Part shown: positions 33,043-40,534 of the stretch, piece by piece | How positions within the stretch are numbered: position 1 is the first letter of the stretch | Layout: every line of letters begins with the position of its first letter | Assembly: GCA_016711045.1 (NCBI GenBank) | Contig: JADJTT010000008.1 | Location: 1 to 64,000 of the forward strand | DNA from: Saprospirales bacterium | GTDB taxonomy: Bacteria; Bacteroidota; Bacteroidia; Chitinophagales; Saprospiraceae | DNA length: 64,000 nt | Direction of reading: 5' to 3' | The notes under the pieces: generated by a model | Told to the model about the DNA's origin: nothing | Seen by the model: the letters and a program-made list of their open reading frames with translations, nothing else | The model's database searches: none | Made by a program: the position numbers and the translations under genes

Positions 33043-33567
33043 ATGGCAAGATATAGTTTATTGTTGGGACTCCTCCTGGGTAGTTTTGTGTGGGCATCAG
33101 CGCAAAAACCGCCGGAAACAAAGGAGGAATATGAAAAGGCTTATGAGTGGAGGATAAAACAGGAAACCCTCTATGGCGTCTATATCCCCGCCGATCTTAC
33201 CGATGCGTTTATCCAGCTCAACCGCCTGATCGACGAGCCTTCCAAACAAAAATTCAAGGCTATGGATGAAGAGGAGGCCACCAATCGGCTGTTTTTCAGC
33301 CTGGGGCGGTGGATCACTCACAACTGGGGCTTTTACGGGGGGTCACGCTTGTCGCATTTCCTCAAAGGGTTGGGTATCACGCACCCGGAAGATATGGCCC
33401 GGTTTGTCATGATTACCTACCACCGGAACCTGAACCGGCAGCCACTGGACGTGAAAAATCTGGTCGAACGATTCCAGGCAGAACGGAAAAAGGAAGTGGA
33501 AGATAAGCACAAGGAAGGAACCATCTTGTTTGAAGAAACCAGAAAAGTGGGTAAGGATGGAGGTTGA
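33043..33567 (+). CDS. DUF6794-type secreted protein
   Basis: 174 residues from ATG 33043, which begins a signal peptide (MARYSLLLGLLLGSFVWASAQ). The mature part matches the DUF6794 pattern of Bacteroidota: YGVYIPADLTDAFIQLNRLIDEPSKQKF, then LGRWITHNWGFYGGSRLSHFLKGLGITHPEDMARFVMITYHRNLNR. The C terminus is Lys/Glu-rich. Probably periplasmic; no known activity. An upstream frame extension to 32956 is not used by homologues. Confidence 0.75.
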   Translation: MARYSLLLGLLLGSFVWASAQKPPETKEEYEKAYEWRIKQETLYGVYIPADLTDAFIQLNRLIDEPSKQKFKAMDEEEATNRLFFSLGRWITHNWGFYGGSRLSHFLKGLGITHPEDMARFVMITYHRNLNRQPLDVKNLVERFQAERKKEVEDKHKEGTILFEETRKVGKDGG

Positions 33568-33596
33568 GGCGGTATGGTTCATTTCCAATCTTCTTT

Positions 33597-33604
33597 TACT
33601 TTTG
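33597..33604 (+). promoter_or_regulatory. Promoter -7 element of the small Cys/Lys protein
   Basis: TACTTTTG, perfect TAnnTTTG, 15 bases before ATG 33620. Confidence 0.5.
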
Positions 33605-33619
33605 CATTAATTTAAAATT

Positions 33620-33769
33620 ATGCGCTTTCTCCCGGTCGTTACCAGCACAACCCGCCCTGCCACCTCCGGCAGAAACGCCCCGTCTGCTGCCTGTGCGGGG
33701 AAGAAAAAGAAAAAGTGTTGCAAGAAATATAAGAAAGGAAAGCGCTGCAAGGATTGTCCGGATCGGTGA
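33620..33769 (+). CDS. Small Cys- and Lys-rich protein, 49 residues
   Basis: Translation from ATG 33620 to TGA 33769 starts MRFLPVVTSTTRPATSGRNA and ends with PSAACAGKKKKKCC followed by KKYKKGKRCKDCPDR. Five Cys within the last 25 residues (C, CC, C, CxxC spacing) together with Lys suggest metal or nucleic-acid binding, but no function is known. It has its own promoter with a perfect -7 element 15 bases upstream and ends before the topA promoter, which supports a real gene; similar KKCCKKYKKGKxCKxCP peptides are remembered from Bacteroidota but this was not searched. Confidence 0.6.
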   Translation: MRFLPVVTSTTRPATSGRNAPSAACAGKKKKKCCKKYKKGKRCKDCPDR

Positions 33770-33796
33770 TTTTTAAGCGGGATAAATCAATTTTTT

Positions 33797-33804
33797 TACT
33801 TTTG
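33797..33804 (+). promoter_or_regulatory. Candidate topA promoter -7 element
   Basis: TACTTTTG, perfect TAnnTTTG match, followed by TACCC; 31 bases before the topA ATG. Confidence 0.5.
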
Positions 33805-33835
33805 TACCCTTTCGGATGAAAAAATACTACCTGGT

Positions 33836-36370
33836 ATGCCAAAAAACCTGTTAATCGTAGAGTCGCCTGCAAAGGCCAAAACCATAGAAAAAATCCTGGG
33901 GAAAGACTTCACCGTGAAGTCCAGCTACGGGCATATCCGCGACCTGCCTAAAAGCGAACGGGCAGTTGATATTGAGAAGGGATTTGAACCTAAATATATC
34001 GTCACCCCCGACAAGCATAAAGTCGTTAAAGAACTCAAGGAATGGGTCAAAAAGGTAGATGAAGTGTGGCTGGCTACGGACGAGGACCGCGAAGGGGAGG
34101 CCATTTCCTGGCACCTGGCGCAGGTGCTGGGGCTCGACGAAACCAAGACCAAACGCATTGTCTTCAGTGAGATCACCCCGCCGGCTATCCTGAAGGCGGT
34201 GCAATCGCCCCGCTCCATCGATCGTCACCTGGTAGATGCCCAGCAGGCACGACGCGTGCTGGACCGTCTGGTTGGTTACGAGCTATCCGAATTGTTGTGG
34301 AAGAAAGTCAAAGGAAAATTGTCGGCCGGCAGGGTTCAATCCGTCGCCGTGCGGCTGATCGTAGACCGGGAACGCGAGATCCAGCAGTTTGATACCACGC
34401 CTTTTTATAAGGTCTCCGCACAGTTTAAGGTGCCCAACGAGCAGGGCAACCTCACCGCCCTGAAAGCAGAGGCCCCCGGCAAGTTTGACGGGGAAAAGGA
34501 TGCCCGGGGATTCCTGGAGAAATGCATCGACGCTACCTTCACCATCGGCGATATCGAGGTGAAACCTCAGAAGAGAAGGCCCGCAGCGCCTTTCACCACC
34601 TCGACTTTGCAACAGGAAGCCAGCCGCAAAATGGGCTTCGCCGTGAAACGGACCATGGTGGCTGCCCAAAAATTATACGAACAAGGTTTCATTACCTATA
34701 TGCGTACCGACTCGACCAATCTAAGCGAACTGGCCCTGCAAGCCATCGCTGCGGAAATTGAAAACCAGTTCGGAAAACGCTATTTGCACACCCGCCGCTA
34801 TAAGAGCAAAAGCGCCTCTGCCCAGGAAGCGCACGAAGCCATTCGTCCGACCTATATCGAAAAACAACAGGTGCCTGGTCATCGCGACGAACAGCGACTC
34901 TACGAACTGATCTGGAAACGGACCATCGCCTCCCAGATGGCCGATGCCGAACTGGAAAAAACCATCGTCCAGATCGGTATCTCCACCATGAAAGACGCCC
35001 AACTCCAGGCAGAAGGAGAAGTGCTTACATTTGACGGATTTCTGAAAGTATACCTCGAATCGAAAGATGACGAAGAGGATGAAGATACCAAGGGCATGCT
35101 CCCTCCGCTGAAGGTGGGGCAGGTGCTCAACCTCCAGCATATGGACGCCACCCAGCGCTTTACCCGCCCCCCCGCTCGCTATACCGAAGCAGGCCTGGTA
35201 AAGAAACTGGAAGAATTGGGTATCGGCCGTCCCTCCACCTTTGCGCCCACCATCAGCAAGATCATGGAAGAGGGTAGGGGATATGTCGTGAAAGAATCGC
35301 GCGACGGCGAGGAACGCACGTTTCAGGTCTTTCACCTCGTGGATCGGAAGATTACGCAGAAGACCCAAAAAGAAATTGTTGGCAAGACCAAAAACCAGCT
35401 CTTCCCCACCGATATGGGTAGTATTGTGTGCGACTTTCTAGTGCTCCACTTCGACGGTATCATGGACTACGGGTTCACAGCCGATATCGAAAAGCAATTT
35501 GACGAAATCGCCCTGGGGAAAGAAAACTGGAAGGCCATGCTCGGTGACTTTTACCACCCCTTTCATGCCACCGTGGAAAAAACACTGGAAGAAGCCGACC
35601 GCGCCTCCGGGGAACGCATCCTCGGAATGGACCCGGTTTCCGGAAGAACCGTGCTCGTCCGCTTGTCGAGATTGGGCAAGCCCGTCATCCAGATCGGAAA
35701 GCCCGAAGAATTGGAAGAAGGCGAAAAGCCGCGTTACGCCAACCTCCGCGCCGGACAAAATATGGAATCGGTCGCCCTGGAAGAAGCCCTCGAATCCTTT
35801 CAACTCCCCCGCACGATCGGTCAGTTGGAGGACCAGGAAGTGTCGGTCGGCGAAGGCCGCTTTGGTCCCTATGTGCGCTTCGGTGACCAGTACATCTCCA
35901 TTCCCCGCAACGAAGACCCAATGGCGTTGACGATGGACCGGGCAATGGAACTGATCCATGAAAAAAGAAAGGCTGACGCCCCTATCGGCACCTACAAAGG
36001 AGAGCCGATCTCCAAAGGAAAAGGCCGCTTCGGTCCCTTCCTGAAATGGAACGGGCTTTTCATCAATATCCCCCGCAAGTACAACCCCGACCATATCACC
36101 CTGGAAGAAGCGCATACCCTCATTGAAGAAAAACTCAAAAAAGAGGCCAACCGCTACATCCAGCAATGGGAGGCGGAACAGATATCCATCGAGAACGGCC
36201 GCTGGGGACCCTTCGTGCGGTTCAAGAAGAAAATGATTTCGCTCCCCAAAGTGGACGGCAAACGGATGACGGACGAAGATGCCGCCCTCTTGTCTCTGGA
36301 AGCGGTCAAAAAAGTCATTGAGGCGGAAGTGCCCGATGCTTTTACCAAGAAGACGAAAAGCAAAAAGTAA
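33836..36370 (+). CDS. topA: DNA topoisomerase I
   Basis: 844 residues. The TOPRIM domain starts at once (LLIVESPAKAKTIEKILG), with DxD-type acidic residues in TDEDREGEAISWHLA. The catalytic tyrosine is Tyr288 in GFITYMRTDSTNLS. Relaxes negative supercoils by a single-strand 5'-phosphotyrosine break. The C terminus has no Cys4 zinc fingers; instead three topoisomerase C-terminal repeats with GRFGPYVRFG, GRFGPFLKWNG and GRWGPFVRFKK, and a Lys-rich end. This is the plan of Bacteroidota type IA enzymes. Confidence 0.97.
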   Translation: MPKNLLIVESPAKAKTIEKILGKDFTVKSSYGHIRDLPKSERAVDIEKGFEPKYIVTPDKHKVVKELKEWVKKVDEVWLATDEDREGEAISWHLAQVLGLDETKTKRIVFSEITPPAILKAVQSPRSIDRHLVDAQQARRVLDRLVGYELSELLWKKVKGKLSAGRVQSVAVRLIVDREREIQQFDTTPFYKVSAQFKVPNEQGNLTALKAEAPGKFDGEKDARGFLEKCIDATFTIGDIEVKPQKRRPAAPFTTSTLQQEASRKMGFAVKRTMVAAQKLYEQGFITYMRTDSTNLSELALQAIAAEIENQFGKRYLHTRRYKSKSASAQEAHEAIRPTYIEKQQVPGHRDEQRLYELIWKRTIASQMADAELEKTIVQIGISTMKDAQLQAEGEVLTFDGFLKVYLESKDDEEDEDTKGMLPPLKVGQVLNLQHMDATQRFTRPPARYTEAGLVKKLEELGIGRPSTFAPTISKIMEEGRGYVVKESRDGEERTFQVFHLVDRKITQKTQKEIVGKTKNQLFPTDMGSIVCDFLVLHFDGIMDYGFTADIEKQFDEIALGKENWKAMLGDFYHPFHATVEKTLEEADRASGERILGMDPVSGRTVLVRLSRLGKPVIQIGKPEELEEGEKPRYANLRAGQNMESVALEEALESFQLPRTIGQLEDQEVSVGEGRFGPYVRFGDQYISIPRNEDPMALTMDRAMELIHEKRKADAPIGTYKGEPISKGKGRFGPFLKWNGLFINIPRKYNPDHITLEEAHTLIEEKLKKEANRYIQQWEAEQISIENGRWGPFVRFKKKMISLPKVDGKRMTDEDAALLSLEAVKKVIEAEVPDAFTKKTKSKK

Positions 36371-36420
36371 GGACAAACTATTGTTTGCCCGGCGTGTTTA
36401 AAATATGAAAATGCAAAACC

Positions 36421-36738
36421 ATGGCAGAAACTAAGAATCCACCCAACCAGCTCAATATCGAATTGCCCGAAGATATAGCCGATGGCGAATACTCCAACCT
36501 GGCGATCATCTCGCATTCCCCTTCCGAATTCGTGGTAGATTTTATCCGGATCGTACCCAATGTGCCGAAAGCCAAGGTTAAATCCCGGATCATCCTGACC
36601 CCTCAACACGCGAAGCGGCTCATGAAAGCCCTCGTCGACAACGTCAACAAGTACGAAGGTCAGTATGGCCATATCGACGAGCCTGAGCAGCCGCCGTTTC
36701 CGCCGATGAGCTTTAATACGCCGAAGGCGCAGGCGTGA
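36421..36738 (+). CDS. DUF3467 domain protein
   Basis: 105 residues. QLNIELPEDIADGEYSNLAI, ISHSPSEFVVDFIRIVPNVP and LTPQHAKRLMKALVDNVNKYE are the full DUF3467 signature, a small beta-sheet domain common in Bacteroidota. No role is established. It follows topA by 50 bases in the same direction and converges on ruvB with only four bases between the stops. Confidence 0.92.
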   Translation: MAETKNPPNQLNIELPEDIADGEYSNLAIISHSPSEFVVDFIRIVPNVPKAKVKSRIILTPQHAKRLMKALVDNVNKYEGQYGHIDEPEQPPFPPMSFNTPKAQA

Positions 36739-36742
36739 GAAA

Positions 36743-37777
36743 TCACTCCTGATCAAACAACGTCCCCTTCACCTGTGGCGGCACCACTCCTAAATGCCGG
36801 TACGCCTTATCTGTAGCCACACGCCCGCGCGCCGTGCGCTGGATGTAGCCTTCCATGATGAGGAAGGGTTCGTTCACTTCTTCAATGGTGCCGGCTTCTT
36901 CGCCGACGGCAGTGGAGATAGTCGTGACACCTACCGGCCCTCCCGCAAATTTTTGGATAATCGCCGCGAGGATGCGGTTGTCCATCTCGTCCAGCCCATG
37001 CTCGTCGACATTGAGGGCGCCCAGGCCGTATTTGGCCATCTCCATGTCGATCGTACCGTCGCCTTTGATTTGCGCAAAGTCGCGTACACGCCGTAACAGG
37101 GAATTGGCAATGCGCGGCGTACCGCGGCTGCGCCGGGCAATCTCTGAGGCCCCCTCTTCGGTGATGGGCACCCCCAGGATGCCGGCAGAGCGGTGCACGA
37201 TGTGGATAAGGGTCTTCGTATCGTAGTAATCCAGGTGGCAGACGATGCCGAAACGCGCGCGCATGGGAGACGTCAGGAGGCCGCTGCGGGTGGTGGCGCC
37301 CACGAGCGTGAACGGATTGAGCGATAGCTGGATGCTGCGCGCACTGGGCCCCGAGTCGATCATGATGTCGATCCGGTAATCTTCCATGGCCGAATACAGG
37401 TACTCTTCTACCACCGTGTTGAGGCGGTGGATTTCGTCGATGAACAGCACATCGCCCGCTTCCAGATTGGTCAGCAGGCCGGCCAGGTCGCCCGGTTTTT
37501 CCAATACCGGTCCCGAACTCATCTTCATGTTGGCATTCAACTCGTTGGCAATGATATAGGAAAGCGTAGTCTTGCCCAGGCCTGGCGGACCGTGGAGCAA
37601 TACATGGTCAAGGGCTTCTCCCCGCTGGTTGGCCGCAGCGATGAAGACCTTCAGGTTGTCGACGATCTTGGGTTGTCCGCTAAAGTCGGAGAGGATCTTC
37701 GGACGAAGTGCCCGTTCGACCTGCCGGTCTTCTCCGGAAAGTTCTTTGCCACTGGGATCGAGATTGGGATTTTGCAT
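36743..37777 (-). CDS. ruvB: Holliday junction branch migration helicase RuvB
   Basis: 344 residues from ATG 37777; an upstream in-frame start falls inside the promoter. AAA+ hexameric motor that drives branch migration with RuvA. Walker A HGPPGLGKTTLSY near 61-73, Walker B VLFIDEIHRLN, sensor 1 VGATTRSGLLTSPMRARFG, and the C-terminal winged helix (LGALNVDEHGLDEMDNRIL, GGPVGVTTISTAVGE, YIQRTARGRVATDKAYRHLG). ruvA is not adjacent, which is common. Confidence 0.97.
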   Translation of the reverse strand: MQNPNLDPSGKELSGEDRQVERALRPKILSDFSGQPKIVDNLKVFIAAANQRGEALDHVLLHGPPGLGKTTLSYIIANELNANMKMSSGPVLEKPGDLAGLLTNLEAGDVLFIDEIHRLNTVVEEYLYSAMEDYRIDIMIDSGPSARSIQLSLNPFTLVGATTRSGLLTSPMRARFGIVCHLDYYDTKTLIHIVHRSAGILGVPITEEGASEIARRSRGTPRIANSLLRRVRDFAQIKGDGTIDMEMAKYGLGALNVDEHGLDEMDNRILAAIIQKFAGGPVGVTTISTAVGEEAGTIEEVNEPFLIMEGYIQRTARGRVATDKAYRHLGVVPPQVKGTLFDQE

Positions 37778-37781
37778 GGTA

Positions 37782-37789
37782 CAAAAATA
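37782..37789 (-). promoter_or_regulatory. Candidate ruvB promoter -7 element, possibly leaderless
   Basis: TATTTTTG on the minus strand, ending four bases before the ruvB ATG. At the usual TTTG-to-start distance the mRNA would begin at or close to the ATG. Confidence 0.45.
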
Positions 37790-37793
37790 ACGA

Positions 37794-37832
37794 AAAAAGG
37801 AGTGGGCGGGCACTGCCTGCCCACTCCTTTTT
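37794..37832. terminator. Terminator-like hairpin between divergent ruvB and icd
   Basis: AAAAAGGAGTGGGC (37794-37807) and GCCCACTCCTTTTT (37819-37832) form a perfect 14-bp stem, extended inside through a G-T pair. Unusual place: it lies between two divergent promoters rather than behind a gene. Confidence 0.75.
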
Positions 37833-37835
37833 ATT

Positions 37836-37843
37836 TATATTTG
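37836..37843 (+). promoter_or_regulatory. Candidate icd promoter -7 element
   Basis: TATATTTG, perfect TAnnTTTG, 66 bases before the icd ATG and directly after the hairpin. Confidence 0.5.
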
Positions 37844-37909
37844 TGCCGCTTTTCAAAAATCGCTCACACCAACTATAATTCTGTGTGATACAAAATCTGT
37901 ATTCCCATC

Positions 37910-39175
37910 ATGAATGGATCTAAAGTAACTATTAAGAACGGAAAACTGATCGTCCCTAACGACCCTATTATCCCTTTCATTGAAGGGGACGGTATTGGTG
38001 CGGATATTTGGGCAGCCTCCGTACGGGTTTTCGATGCAGCCGTCGAGAAAGCCTATAAAGGCCAACGCAAAGTCTTTTGGAAAGAAGTCCTTGCCGGCGA
38101 AAAAGCATTCAACCAAACCGGAAGCTGGCTCCCGGAAGAAACGCTGGAGCTCATCGAAGAATACCGCGTAGCCATCAAAGGCCCACTCACCACCCCCGTA
38201 GGCGGAGGTATCCGCTCCCTGAACGTAGCCCTTCGCCAAAAGCTCGACCTCTATGCTTGTGTGCGGCCGGTTCGCTATTTCACCGGGGTGCCCTCGCCGG
38301 TATGCCATCCGGAACAGATCGATATGATCATCTTCCGCGAAAATACAGAAGATATCTACGCCGGGATCGAGTACCTCCACGGTACGCCGGAAGCAGATAA
38401 ACTCAAAAACTTCCTGATCAATGAGATGGGCGTGAAGCAGATCCGCTTCCCCAACACGGTATCCCTGGGTATCAAACCGGTTTCCGTAGAAGGGACCGAG
38501 CGCCTCGTACGCTCGGCCATCGAATACGCCCTGGAAAACAACCTGCCTTCCCTGACCATTGTCCACAAGGGCAATATCATGAAGTTTACCGAAGGTAAAT
38601 TCAAGGAGTGGGGCTATGAACTGGCCGAACGTGAATACGGCGACAAGGTATTTACCTGGGCTCAATATGACCGGATCGCCGCCGAGAAAGGAAGTGATGC
38701 CGCTAATGCCGCACAAAAAGAAGCGTTGGCCAAAGGCGCCCTCCTCGTGAAGGACGTGATCGCCGACGCTTTCCTGCAGCAGATCCTTACCCGTCCGAAT
38801 GAGTACTCGGCGATTGCCACGCTCAACCTCAACGGCGACTACATCTCCGATGCCCTGGCCGCACAGGTGGGCGGTATCGGTATCGCTCCGGGCGCCAACA
38901 TCAACTACGAATCGGGCTTGGCCATTTTTGAAGCTACCCACGGTACGGCGCCCAAATACGCCGGCCTGGATAAGGTGAACCCCAGCTCGGTGATCCTATC
39001 CGGCGAGATGATGTTCCGCTACATGGGCTGGAAAGAAGCTGCCGACCTCCTCATGAAAGGGGTAGAAGGCGCTATCGCCAAAAAACGCGTGACCTATGAT
39101 TTCCACCGCCTGATGGAAGGGGCGACCCTCCTCAAGTGCTCCGAATTCGGATCGGAACTCATTGCGAATATGTAA
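37910..39175 (+). CDS. icd: NADP-dependent isocitrate dehydrogenase
   Basis: 421 residues, typical of the E. coli-type homodimer. Substrate loop GGGIRSLNVALRQKLDLYACVRPVRYF (shown as adjoining motifs GGGIRSLNVALRQ and LDLYACVRPVRY) includes the Ser that is phosphorylated in E. coli. IIFRENTEDIYAGIEY, LTIVHKGNIMKFTEG, the metal-binding Asp in TLNLNGDYISDALAAQ and the NADP loop EATHGTAPKYAGLDKVNP are all present. Oxidatively decarboxylates isocitrate to 2-oxoglutarate in the TCA cycle. Own promoter and terminator. Confidence 0.96.
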   Translation: MNGSKVTIKNGKLIVPNDPIIPFIEGDGIGADIWAASVRVFDAAVEKAYKGQRKVFWKEVLAGEKAFNQTGSWLPEETLELIEEYRVAIKGPLTTPVGGGIRSLNVALRQKLDLYACVRPVRYFTGVPSPVCHPEQIDMIIFRENTEDIYAGIEYLHGTPEADKLKNFLINEMGVKQIRFPNTVSLGIKPVSVEGTERLVRSAIEYALENNLPSLTIVHKGNIMKFTEGKFKEWGYELAEREYGDKVFTWAQYDRIAAEKGSDAANAAQKEALAKGALLVKDVIADAFLQQILTRPNEYSAIATLNLNGDYISDALAAQVGGIGIAPGANINYESGLAIFEATHGTAPKYAGLDKVNPSSVILSGEMMFRYMGWKEAADLLMKGVEGAIAKKRVTYDFHRLMEGATLLKCSEFGSELIANM

Positions 39176-39179
39176 GAAA

Positions 39180-39211
39180 AAAAAGGCGGCCCCCAACGGG
39201 CCGCCTTTTTT
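39180..39211. terminator. Bidirectional terminator after icd
   Basis: A run, GGCGGCCC (39185-39192), loop CCAAC, GGGCCGCC (39198-39205), then six T. Serves icd and the convergent 2TM gene. Confidence 0.92.
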
Positions 39212-39590
39212 ATACTAATTCATCATCCTGGTATTTTTTCTCCAACGGAGGCAGCACCAATTCTTCTTCCTCCTGCGCTTTCGCTGCTTCGGGTTCATCC
39301 AGGTTGAGTTCCTGGGCGCGCTCTTTCAACCGTAGGGCCTCTTTTTTGAGCGCTTTTTCTTCCCAATCCTTCCCAAATCCAGGATACCCGAATACGTCAA
39401 ACGCATGGAATGCAAGGCCCAGGCCCCACCCTGCGATCGGGAAAAAGGCCCAAATATACCCGGGATAAGTGAAAAGGTTGAGGGCCAACAGAAAAGCGCA
39501 GGTAATGGCCCAGGACCAGAAGTGGGACCAAAAATCCTTAACTTTTTTAACCCGCTTCTGCGCTTCCCGGATATAATCTTGTTCTTTCAT
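39210..39590 (-). CDS. 2TM domain protein (second copy)
   Basis: 126 residues. The 2TM pattern: short charged N terminus (YIREAQKRVKKVKDFWSHFW), two membrane segments (WAITCAFLLALNLFTYPGYI; WAFFPIAGWGLGLAFHAFDVF) and a cytoplasmic basic/acidic tail (KDWEEKALKKEALRL). Two-TM domains occur in Bacteroidota alone or linked to histidine kinases; no function is settled. It starts two bases after the stop of a related 2TM gene, so the pair looks like an old duplication. Confidence 0.88.
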   Translation of the reverse strand: MKEQDYIREAQKRVKKVKDFWSHFWSWAITCAFLLALNLFTYPGYIWAFFPIAGWGLGLAFHAFDVFGYPGFGKDWEEKALKKEALRLKERAQELNLDEPEAAKAQEEEELVLPPLEKKYQDDELV

Positions 39591-39592
39591 TG

Positions 39593-40000
39593 CTATACGA
39601 GGTCTCGTTCGTCGTAATTTTTCCGCAACTCTTTTAATTCGAGAGACTCCTCTTTTGGCTCTGCCTCAGGCTGAGGTGGGGGAGCGGGAGTGAATTCTTC
39701 TATCCGCTTTCCTTTTATCCGGTCCATTTCTTTTTCGATCTCCTGATCTTCCCACTCCGGGGTGAGGATATTGGTGCCGGGTATGCCGAACACTTTGATA
39801 TAGTGGAATGCCAGGCCCATGCCCCAGAAAAGGGTAGCCGGTAAAAAGTCAAACGGGTTGCCATCCAACGCCACCACGAACGACATGACCACATTGACGA
39901 TCACGAAGGATTTCAAATGGTTGAAAAAGCGCTTCTTCTGTTGCACGCGCTTTTTGGCGAGCAGGTAATATTTTTCTTCGGGTGTGTTTGGTCTATCCAC
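39593..40000 (-). CDS. 2TM domain protein (first copy)
   Basis: 135 residues. Same plan as its neighbour: YYLLAKKRVQQKKRFFNHLK, two hydrophobic segments (SFVIVNVVMSFVVAL; FLPATLFWGMGLAFHYIKVFG) and a charged end EWEDQEIEKEMDRIKGKR. Shares ALKKEA/IEKEM-type and GWGLGLAFHAFDVFG/GMGLAFHYIKVFG blocks with the next gene, showing common descent. Both probably sit in the inner membrane. Confidence 0.88.
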   Translation of the reverse strand: MDRPNTPEEKYYLLAKKRVQQKKRFFNHLKSFVIVNVVMSFVVALDGNPFDFLPATLFWGMGLAFHYIKVFGIPGTNILTPEWEDQEIEKEMDRIKGKRIEEFTPAPPPQPEAEPKEESLELKELRKNYDERDLV

Positions 40001-40072
40001 TTGCGATAATTTTCTTCCCTAAATAAGGGGCCTTGGGAATAAATGTCAAATTCTTTCGATAAAAGCTGCTTT

Positions 40073-40441
40073 TCAAACTTCTTTCGCCGCTTTTTTTAGC
40101 ATCCGCCGGCCCAAATTGGCTGTCATCGCCCCCAGTCCCGCGATCAATCCGCCCAGCAATCCGGTAACTATCTCCAGTCCCAGCGGGGAAATATCGCCAA
40201 AAAGACGCCCCATCTTCCCTGCCAGTAAGTCGTGATTGAGGGTGCTCAGGTAATAAGCCATTCCCCACCACAAAATGGCGCCGGCAAAAAATCCCATCAG
40301 AAAGGGATAAAAACTCTGGTCGCTGTAAAAAATCAGTCCGACGATAAACGCCACAGGCGCCATCACCCACCACCACGGCAGGAAGTACTGGGCCACGAAG
40401 CCCAAAATAACGGTCAATAAAAACTGAAAAAACAGATTCAT
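40073..40441 (-). CDS. Small integral membrane protein, unknown
   Basis: 122 residues with four hydrophobic segments: FFQFLLTVILGFVAQYFLP, WVMAPVAFIVGLIFYS, FLMGFFAGAILWWGMAYYLS and IVTGLLGGLIAGLGAMTANLG. Charged C terminus RRMLKKAAKEV. No family is recognised with certainty. It sits downstream of the penicillin acylase gene on the same strand, with a repeat array between. Confidence 0.7.
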   Translation of the reverse strand: MNLFFQFLLTVILGFVAQYFLPWWWVMAPVAFIVGLIFYSDQSFYPFLMGFFAGAILWWGMAYYLSTLNHDLLAGKMGRLFGDISPLGLEIVTGLLGGLIAGLGAMTANLGRRMLKKAAKEV

Positions 40442-40483
40442 CAGCTAAAAATAAAGTGTTCTTAAAGAGACGCCACGTATGCG

Positions 40484-40534
40484 CCTTCACCCTTCACCCT
40501 TCACCCTTCACTCTTCACCCTTCACTCTTCACTA
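40484..40534. repeat. CTTCACC heptamer array (GTGAAGG on the minus strand)
   Basis: Seven units, CCTTCACCCTTCACCCTTCA and onward to CTCTTCACT. Read on the minus strand (GTGAAGA/GTGAAGG) it contains the TGA stop of the penicillin acylase gene at 40524-40522 and runs on downstream. A decayed AGACGCCA palindrome flanks it at 40467-40485. Confidence 0.9.

Noticed and set aside
37853..38941. 362-codon open frame opposite icd
   Set aside because: Antisense shadow of a typical isocitrate dehydrogenase.
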